Positions 5,890 to 10,165 of a DNA stretch of 10,165 nt are shown in pieces. Where the stretch lies: positions 1 to 10,165 of the forward strand of contig CAUQKV010000043.1 of NCBI GenBank assembly GCA_963518845.1. Direction: 5' to 3'. The stretch comes from JABCPE02 sp963518845. GTDB taxonomy: Bacteria > Bacteroidota > Bacteroidia > Flavobacteriales > Weeksellaceae. Numbering within the stretch: the first letter of the stretch is position 1; the number at the start of each line of letters is the position of its first letter. Below the pieces are notes generated by a model that was not told the origin of the DNA, searched no databases, and was given only the letters and a program-made list of their open reading frames with translations. The position numbers were made by a program, and so were the translations under genes.

Positions 5890-6714
5890 ATGGAATTAGG
5901 AAAAATACAGACACTAATAGTCTCAGAACGAAATCATCAGGGCGTTTATTTAGAAGATAAAAATAAGGAAAAATGTTTTCTTCCGAAGATTTTTTCTGAT
6001 GAAAGCTGGAATATAGGTGATGAAGTAGAAGTGTTTGTTTATCAGGATAATAACCAGTTGCAAGCAACTATAGAAACGCCATTCTGCCAAGTTGGGGAGT
6101 TTGCCGTTATGACCTGCACCCACACCCTTCCGAGTGGAGCTTTTATGGATTGGGGGATTATTAAGGATTTATTTATCCCTTATAAACAGCAGAAAACCAA
6201 GATAATAGAAGGAAAAAAATATTTAGTCTATGTCTATATCGATGAAGAAACGGGGCTTTTGACAGGGACGACTAAATTTAAAAGAAATCCACAGTATCAG
6301 GAACTTCCATTTAAAAAAGGTGATAAAGTTTCTCTCATTATGGGCAATGAATCTGAACTCGGCTGGAATGTCATCATCAATCAAAAATATATAGGATTGG
6401 TTTATTTTTCGGATATTTACAAAAAACTTTATCCATTTTCAGAGGAAGTAGGATACATCAAAAACCTCCGAGAAGATGGGAAAATAGATGTTTCTTTGCA
6501 GCCAGAAGGATACCAGAATATGGATGAATTTAAGCAGAAAATATTAGAAAAACTGGAGCAGGGCTATGGGCTTTTGTATCTTTCTGATGAGTCTTCACCA
6601 GAGGAAATAAAGGAAGAACTGCAAATGAGCAAGAAAAACTTTAAAAAGGCTATCGGAGGGCTTTATAAGGATAAAATCATAGAAATTTTAGATGATAGAA
6701 TCAAGCTCTTGTAA
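5890..6714 (+). CDS. CvfB/YitL-family S1-like RNA-binding protein
   Basis: This is a 274-residue protein matching the CvfB (YitL) family: repeated S1-like OB folds followed by a small winged helix. Visible pieces are an N-terminal OB-like region (GVYLEDKNKEKCFLPKIF, 18-35; IGDEVEVFVYQD, 42-53), the central S1 domain (GAFMDWGIIKDLFIPYKQQ, 83-101, with EGKKYLVYVYID, 107-118), a third (WNVIINQKYIGLVYFSDIY, 159-177, with GKIDVSLQPEGY) and a C-terminal winged helix (EEIKEELQMSKKNFKKAIG, near 238-256). In Staphylococcus aureus CvfB influences virulence gene expression and binds RNA; in Bacteroidota the role is not established. The ATG at 5890 is the only good start. It follows the EEP gene by 38 bases and precedes the ArsC-like gene by 30, with no terminator between. 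Confidence 0.85.
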   Translation: MELGKIQTLIVSERNHQGVYLEDKNKEKCFLPKIFSDESWNIGDEVEVFVYQDNNQLQATIETPFCQVGEFAVMTCTHTLPSGAFMDWGIIKDLFIPYKQQKTKIIEGKKYLVYVYIDEETGLLTGTTKFKRNPQYQELPFKKGDKVSLIMGNESELGWNVIINQKYIGLVYFSDIYKKLYPFSEEVGYIKNLREDGKIDVSLQPEGYQNMDEFKQKILEKLEQGYGLLYLSDESSPEEIKEELQMSKKNFKKAIGGLYKDKIIEILDDRIKLL

Positions 6715-6744
6715 ATATAAATTCATAAAAAGAATTATTTAATA

Positions 6745-7110
6745 ATGAAAAAAGTATTTTATCTAAAAACATGCAGCACCTGCAAGAGAATAATGTCTGA
6801 ATTTGACCTTACAGACTGGGAAATCAGAGAACTGAAATCCGAGAATGTAACCAGCGAAGAACTTCAGAAAATGTACAAAATCACAGGAAGTTATGAGGCG
6901 CTTTTTAGTAAAAAATCTACACAGATAAAGGCGAGAGAAATAGATGTGAAAACACTGAAAGAAGAGGATTTTAGGGACTTGATTTTAGACCATTATAGTT
7001 TTCTGAAACGACCTGTTTTTCTTACCGAAAAAGAAATTTTCGTAGGAAGCGATAAGAAAAATTTAGAAAACCTAAAAATATTCTTTGAAAATAAAAACGA
7101 TACAAAATAA
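6745..7110 (+). CDS. ArsC/Spx-family thioredoxin-fold protein
   Basis: This is a 121-residue protein of the ArsC/Spx family. It has a C9-S-T-C12-K motif right after the first beta strand (KKVFYLKTCSTCKR), the helical insert with ITGSYEALFSKKS (46-58), and the late RPVFLTEKEIFVG block (about 100 positions in the family alignment) corresponding to 'RP-x-x-x-x-x-x-x-x-x-G'. Classical arsenate reductases have one catalytic cysteine followed by arginines, whereas this one has a CxxC pair and lacks an obvious arsenic operon. It is thus more likely a general redox or Spx/YffB-like protein than a true arsenate reductase. It is close behind the CvfB-like gene and is followed by a promoter for the aminotransferase. 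Confidence 0.8.
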   Translation: MKKVFYLKTCSTCKRIMSEFDLTDWEIRELKSENVTSEELQKMYKITGSYEALFSKKSTQIKAREIDVKTLKEEDFRDLILDHYSFLKRPVFLTEKEIFVGSDKKNLENLKIFFENKNDTK

Positions 7111-7134
7111 AAGTAGAAATAATTTTAATTTGAT

Positions 7135-7142
7135 TAACTTTG
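7135..7142 (+). promoter_or_regulatory. Putative -7 box for the aminotransferase gene
   Basis: TAACTTTG matches TAnnTTTG and ends 17 bases before the ATG at 7160. A near match TAATTTG lies a few bases upstream (7126-7132). No TTG is present at the ideal -33 distance. Confidence 0.5.
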
Positions 7143-7159
7143 TAAAAAATTGAATAAAA

Positions 7160-8347
7160 ATGGAAAAACTTTCTGATAGACTCAATAGACTGAGCTATTC
7201 CAAGACTTTTGTGATGACTAATAAAGCCAGAGAAATGAAAAGTCAAGGAATAGATGTGATAAGCCTTACACTGGGAGAACCTGATTTTGATGTTCCAGAT
7301 AATATCAAACAAGCGGCGATAGATGCTATTCACCAAAATTACAGCCACTATTCGCCTGTTACAGGGTTTTTAGAACTTCGTGAGGCAGTTTGTAAAAAAC
7401 TAAAAAGAGATAATAATCTTGACTACAAACCAAACCAAATCTGCGTTTCTAACGGAGCGAAACAGTCTATTTTCAATGTATTAGCTTCTGTTGTAAATGA
7501 TGGTGATGAAGTAATCTTACCAACGCCATATTGGGTAAGTTATGATGAAATGGTAAAAATGATGGGCGGTGTTTCTGTTTTTGTCAATACAACGATAGAT
7601 ACAGATTTCAAGATGACAGCGGTTCAGCTGGAAGCAGCGATTACTCCTAAAACTAAGGCGTTGTTATTCAGTTCTCCATGTAACCCTTCTGGAAGTTTCT
7701 ACGAAAGAGAAGAGTTGGAGGCTATTGCAAATGTTATCGCAAAATATCCGCAAATTACCATTATTTCTGATGAAATCTATGAATTTATCAATTATGGAGG
7801 AAAACATACATCTATTGCAGAGTTCCCGCAAGTGTATGAGCAGACTGCTGTAATCAACGGAATGTCAAAGGCTTTCGCGATGACAGGATGGAGAATAGGT
7901 TATTCCGCGTGTCCTACTTGGCTTGCTGCCGCTTGTGACAAGGTGCAGGGACAGATGACTTCTGGAGCGAATACCATTGCGCAGAGGGCTTCTATCACAG
8001 CATTAGAAACCAATCCTTCTGAATACAAATACATGATTGACAGCTTTGAAAAGAGAAGAGAGCTGGTTTTCAATCTTTTAAAAGAAATAAAAGGTTTCAA
8101 GATAAACAAACCAAAAGGAGCTTTTTATATGTTCCCAGATATTTCTCACTACATAGGTCAGACTTTGGACAGTGTGAAAATCAATGATTCTGATGATTTT
8201 GCGATGTATCTTTTAGAAAAAGCACATGTAGCAACAGTGGGCGGTGTTTCTTTTGGAGATAAAAACTGTATCCGTTTCTCTTACGCAGCTTCAGAAGAGC
8301 AGCTGGTAGAGGCTATGAGAAGAATAAAAGAATTATTGAATAAATAA
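7160..8347 (+). CDS. Class I pyridoxal-phosphate aminotransferase (aspartate aminotransferase type)
   Basis: This is a PLP enzyme of fold type I that moves an amino group between an amino acid (probably aspartate) and 2-oxoglutarate, linking amino-acid and central metabolism in the cytoplasm. The 395-residue length is normal. Motifs: GEPDFDVP (39-46), the YSPVTGFLELREAV segment (64-77), SNGAKQS (97-103), CNPSG with N175, DEIYE with D204 and Y207, the Schiff-base lysine K237 in GMSKAFAMTGWRIGY, and substrate-binding R372 in IRFSYA. It belongs to the subgroup Ib (Thermus-like) aspartate aminotransferases, often also named AspC or AspB; tyrosine or prephenate transaminase activity cannot be excluded. 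Base composition is higher in G+C than in the genes downstream. The DUF4180 gene begins one base after its stop. Confidence 0.93.
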   Translation: MEKLSDRLNRLSYSKTFVMTNKAREMKSQGIDVISLTLGEPDFDVPDNIKQAAIDAIHQNYSHYSPVTGFLELREAVCKKLKRDNNLDYKPNQICVSNGAKQSIFNVLASVVNDGDEVILPTPYWVSYDEMVKMMGGVSVFVNTTIDTDFKMTAVQLEAAITPKTKALLFSSPCNPSGSFYEREELEAIANVIAKYPQITIISDEIYEFINYGGKHTSIAEFPQVYEQTAVINGMSKAFAMTGWRIGYSACPTWLAAACDKVQGQMTSGANTIAQRASITALETNPSEYKYMIDSFEKRRELVFNLLKEIKGFKINKPKGAFYMFPDISHYIGQTLDSVKINDSDDFAMYLLEKAHVATVGGVSFGDKNCIRFSYAASEEQLVEAMRRIKELLNK

Positions 8348-8348
8348 A

Positions 8349-8696
8349 ATGGAAATTAAAATCCATACGATTGATGACAGAAAAATTGCCGAAATCATAT
8401 CGGATGATATTGTCTTACAGACTGTTGAGGATGCTGTAGATTTGATAGGCAACATGTCTTATCAAGGGTTTGACAAGCTCATCATTCATGAAGAAAATAT
8501 GATTTCAGATTTTTTCGAGTTAAAGAATAAAATCGCTGGAAATATCCTTCAAAAGTTTTCTCAATATTCTATGCCATTAGCTATTATTGGTGATTTTGAG
8601 AAATATGAAAGTAAAAGTCTAAATGATTTTATCTTTGAGAGTAACAAAGGAAAGCAAATTAATTTTGTTACTACTATTGAAGATGGATTAAAATAA
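8349..8696 (+). CDS. DUF4180-domain protein
   Basis: This 115-residue cytoplasmic protein is recognised as DUF4180 from the opening MEIKIHTIDDRKIAEIISDDIVL (1-23), DAVDLIGNMSYQGFDKLIIHEENM (28-51), FFELKNKIAGNILQKFSQY (55-73), LAIIGDFEKYESKSL (77-91) and FIFESNKGKQINFV (93-106). The fold looks like alternating strands and helices similar to STAS or SpoIIAA-like proteins, but I have no functional assignment and the family is uncharacterised. It starts one base after the aminotransferase stop and so is read from the same messenger or by coupling. It is the last gene before the base composition drops into the accessory operon. Confidence 0.82.
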   Translation: MEIKIHTIDDRKIAEIISDDIVLQTVEDAVDLIGNMSYQGFDKLIIHEENMISDFFELKNKIAGNILQKFSQYSMPLAIIGDFEKYESKSLNDFIFESNKGKQINFVTTIEDGLK

Positions 8697-8717
8697 ATTT
8701 TATCTCTAATAACTATT

Positions 8718-8734
8718 ATATCATTTTATGATAT
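8718..8734. promoter_or_regulatory. Putative operator of the toxin-antitoxin-chaperone operon
   Basis: ATATCAT (8718-8724) and ATGATAT (8728-8734) form a perfect 7-bp inverted repeat with a TTT spacer. It covers the position where a -33 element would be for the -7 box at 8743-8750. A related sequence TCATTATGATAT recurs at 8771-8782, across the toxin start. The site is inferred from symmetry and position; AT-rich DNA makes chance palindromes possible. Confidence 0.4.
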
Positions 8735-8742
8735 TTATTTCA

Positions 8743-8750
8743 TATATTTG
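8743..8750 (+). promoter_or_regulatory. -7 promoter box of the ART-antitoxin-SecB operon
   Basis: TATATTTG followed by C matches TAnnTTTG and ends 30 bases before the chosen ATG at 8781. A TTG start at 8748 would lie inside this box, which supports 8781 as the real start. Confidence 0.6.
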
Positions 8751-8780
8751 CATCTAATAGTAAGTATTTGTCATTATGAT

Positions 8781-9320
8781 ATGAAGAAAGTGTTGTTGCA
8801 TCATACTTGCAAACAAGATGGAGGGGAAGATTATGTGCGAGAAAATGCTCCTTTCTTTGCAAAAGAAAATCAACAGATGAATAAAGGACTATTTTTAGGT
8901 TCTGGTTATTATCTTTGGGAAAATGATATAGAACAAGCTCATCATTGGGGTAAAAAACACTACAACAATCAATATTATATTGTTGCATTTGAATGTGAGA
9001 TTGATGAAAAATTTTTAATAGATTTAGATAGTAAAGAAGGGGAAAGATTATTTGATGAAATTCAAAAGCTCTTTAAAAATAGAGGTACTAATAAAAATAT
9101 AAAAGATTATTGTTTAAAAAAAGTTTTAAATACATTGTTTAATGGTACTTTTGGTATAGACTTTAGATATAGAATTATTAGGGTAAAAGATGCTTCTTCT
9201 TCTCAAAAGATAAAATTTACTCCTGACAAATCTAATTATACTTACATTGGAGGTTCATACATCTATTTCTTTAAGAATAAAGAAGATATGAATATTACTA
9301 ACAAAAGAATTGTACAATGA
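8781..9320 (+). CDS. Predicted ADP-ribosyltransferase-fold toxin of a TAC module (CmdT-like)
   Basis: This is a 179-residue protein with no signal or membrane segment. The pattern resembles ART-superfamily proteins of the PARP/DUF3990/DarT-like branch. The first strand ends in LLHHT (5-9; H7/H8 for the NAD-binding histidine). GLFLGSGYYLWENDIEQAHHWG (36-57) corresponds to the 'G-x-YL-T-x-x-x-x-x-A-x-x-W' motif with the stacking tyrosine. YYIVAFECEID then KFLIDLDS (65-84) is the next strand pair. The third, catalytic Glu/Gln is not certain; candidates lie in the C-terminal strands (YIGGSYIYFFKNKEDM, 155-170). A longer start at TTG 8748 is rejected because it lies in the promoter. The stop overlaps the next gene (ATGA, 9317-9320), and a SecB-like gene follows. 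This order equals that of CmdTAC, in which CmdT ADP-ribosylates mRNA during phage infection. The ART call is from motif shape, and the target is inferred. Confidence 0.6.
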   Translation: MKKVLLHHTCKQDGGEDYVRENAPFFAKENQQMNKGLFLGSGYYLWENDIEQAHHWGKKHYNNQYYIVAFECEIDEKFLIDLDSKEGERLFDEIQKLFKNRGTNKNIKDYCLKKVLNTLFNGTFGIDFRYRIIRVKDASSSQKIKFTPDKSNYTYIGGSYIYFFKNKEDMNITNKRIVQ

Positions 9321-9658
9321 AGACAGATGAATTATTAGACCGTTTTACAAAAAGTTTAGAAAATATGAGTGATGAAGATTTTGCTGATTTTTTAAACGAA
9401 ATAGAGAGTGACCCTCAAGAAGGGGGAATCACTGTGGGTGAAATCTTTGATACTATACATCGAAAATCATCAATAGATGAAATCATTAGTTTTAGCAGTA
9501 AGAATCGAGTAAATTCTTCTATCATAAATGATATTTTGAATAAAGAATCACTTATCAAAGAGAAGATTAAAATTAATCAAAGTAAGGTTTCTTATTTTTC
9601 TAGTAACACTATGCAAGAAATAGATGTGAAGAATGAGAATCTTTTAAATGTGGCTTAA
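9317..9658 (+). CDS. Small acidic protein in antitoxin position (CmdA-like candidate)
   Basis: This is a 113-residue protein that I do not recognise by sequence alone. The first half (1-50) is strongly acidic and probably helical (ELLDRFTKSLENMSDEDFADFLNEIESD). The middle is short helices (SIDEIISFSSKN, VNSSIINDILN), and the last part is lysine- and asparagine-rich (LIKEKIKINQSKVSYFSSN) with a hydrophobic end LLNVA. In toxin-antitoxin-chaperone modules the antitoxin often carries a C-terminal chaperone-addiction tail that binds the SecB-like partner; the last 30 residues could be this, but that is inference. The ATG overlaps the toxin stop by four bases (ATGA), which implies coupled translation and balanced amounts. 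No DNA-binding helix-turn-helix is obvious, though the N-terminus could fold that way. Position and size are the main evidence for antitoxin function. Confidence 0.55.
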   Translation: MKTDELLDRFTKSLENMSDEDFADFLNEIESDPQEGGITVGEIFDTIHRKSSIDEIISFSSKNRVNSSIINDILNKESLIKEKIKINQSKVSYFSSNTMQEIDVKNENLLNVA

Positions 9659-9662
9659 ATAA

Positions 9663-10064
9663 ATGGAAGAACAAAATAAAATACATCTAAAAAGAGCTTT
9701 TGTAAAGTCAATTAATTTTGAATATAAAAAAGATATTACAGAAGAAGACCAATTAGATACTTCAGTAAAAATAAGGAAAGAACCTATATTTAAAGAAGGC
9801 ATAGATAATGAGTATGTCATTTTTTTTAATGGGTCTTTTGAAAATGAAATATTTGATTTGAAAATAGAATTTGTAGCTATTTTTGGGACAAGTGAGGCAA
9901 TAGATGATAGCTTTAAAAAATCAACTTTTGTGAAAATTAATTCCCCAGCTATTGCATTTCCTTATTTGCGTTCGTTTATTAGCACTTTAACATTAAATGC
10001 AGGTTTACCTCCTTTGATATTACCAGCATATAATTTTACAAAAGAAAATGAAGATATAGATTAA
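9663..10064 (+). CDS. SecB-like chaperone of a toxin-antitoxin-chaperone module (CmdC-like)
   Basis: This is a 133-residue SecB-fold protein. The C-terminal half is diagnostic: INSPAIAFPYLRSFIS (92-107) matches the SecB 'P-x-x-x-FPY-x-R-x-x-x-x' block, and TLNAGLPPLILPAYNF (110-125) matches the 'G-x-x-P-x-x-L-x-P-x-NF' block. The N-terminal half has the alternating strands expected (AFVKSINFEYKK, EYVIFFNGSFE, FDLKIEFVAIFG). General SecB is found mainly in Proteobacteria, and solitary SecB-like proteins elsewhere are typically partners of stress or phage-responsive toxin-antitoxin pairs (for example HigBA-Rv1957 and CmdTAC). Here the gene follows the antitoxin by four bases. It probably binds and stabilises the antitoxin. 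In a CmdTAC-type system phage capsid protein would compete for it. The operon ends at the terminator at 10124. Confidence 0.82.
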   Translation: MEEQNKIHLKRAFVKSINFEYKKDITEEDQLDTSVKIRKEPIFKEGIDNEYVIFFNGSFENEIFDLKIEFVAIFGTSEAIDDSFKKSTFVKINSPAIAFPYLRSFISTLTLNAGLPPLILPAYNFTKENEDID

Positions 10065-10088
10065 ATTGTATATTCATAAAAACTTTTC

Positions 10089-10104
10089 AAAGATAGTTAT
10101 CTTT
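10089..10104 (+). terminator. Short hairpin ahead of the main terminator
   Basis: AAAGATA (10089-10095) and TATCTTT (10098-10104) form a 7-bp inverted repeat with a 2-base gap, 24 bases after the SecB-like stop. It is AT-only apart from one pair and is followed by TATTA, so at most a weak accessory terminator or a protection against 3' decay. Confidence 0.3.
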
Positions 10105-10123
10105 TATTACTCTAAATAAAATT

Positions 10124-10158
10124 AACTTCGGCAAGGCATCGCTTTGTCGAAGTTTTTT
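10124..10158 (+). terminator. Strong intrinsic terminator of the TAC-like operon
   Basis: AACTTCGGCAAGGC (10124-10137) pairs with GCTTTGTCGAAGTT (10141-10154) through 14 pairs, two of them G-U, around the loop ATC, and is followed by TTTT (six T in a row counting the stem end). It lies 60 bases after the SecB-like stop. No gene is visible in the remaining bases to the window end. Confidence 0.88.
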
Positions 10159-10165
10159 ATGTATT

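Noticed and set aside
8748..8780. Upstream TTG start adding 11 residues to the ART-like toxin
   Set aside because: It lies within the -7 box TATATTTG (8743-8750); the ATG at 8781 begins the first beta strand of the predicted fold.
10088..10095. Minus-strand -7 box (TATCTTTG) downstream of the SecB-like gene
   Set aside because: It is part of the inverted repeat at 10089-10104 and would only drive antisense transcription into the operon; nothing else supports it.

Overview
The window reads as chromosome of a low-GC member of the Bacteroidota, most likely a flavobacterium of the Weeksellaceae (Chryseobacterium/Riemerella/Bergeyella group). The basis is that intergenic regions repeatedly carry the Bacteroidota -7 box TAnnTTTG 15-60 bases before a start codon, Shine-Dalgarno sequences are weak or absent, exported proteins have short signal peptides ending in A-Q or S-Q, and the housekeeping proteins look flavobacterial. 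The genus is inferred from protein character only; no 16S or other marker is present.

Layout. (1) 1-675: a single-domain specificity (S) subunit of a restriction-modification system, possibly cut by the window edge, whose N-terminus is built from a GC-rich 24-bp tandem repeat. (2) 730-1551: tatA and a PAP2-family membrane phosphatase joined as TAG|ATG, ending in a terminator shared with the convergent gene. (3) 1561-2913: a minus-strand exported MORN/YwqK-like repeat protein and a divergent plus-strand exported protein with a carboxypeptidase-regulatory-like region, followed by a second shared terminator. (4) 2951-4115: a minus-strand LolD-type ABC ATPase and a divergent small acidic protein resembling Imm40 immunity proteins. 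(5) 4157-8696: a plus-strand run of trmD, an EEP-fold phosphoesterase, a CvfB/YitL-like S1 RNA-binding protein, an ArsC/Spx-like thioredoxin-fold protein, an aspartate-type aminotransferase and a DUF4180 protein. (6) 8781-10064: a compact, very AT-rich three-gene operon closed by a strong terminator at 10124-10158.

The most interesting part is region 6. Its first gene resembles an ADP-ribosyltransferase-type toxin (HHT, then GSGYYLW...EQAHHWG). The second is a small acidic protein overlapping it by four bases, in the antitoxin position. The third is a clear SecB-like chaperone (NSPAIAFPYLRSFIS and the GLPPLILPAYNF region). This order, ART toxin / antitoxin / SecB-like chaperone, matches toxin-antitoxin-chaperone (TAC) modules, and in particular the anti-phage CmdTAC type in which an mRNA ADP-ribosyltransferase is released when the chaperone meets phage capsid protein. 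An inverted repeat over the expected -33 region, with a near-copy at the toxin start codon, suggests autoregulation.

The core chromosomal genes of this window are thus flanked by two accessory, defence-type loci: the restriction specificity gene on the left and the TAC-like operon on the right. The middle genes serve protein export, envelope lipid metabolism, lipoprotein sorting, tRNA modification, RNA binding and amino-acid metabolism and look like ordinary flavobacterial genes.
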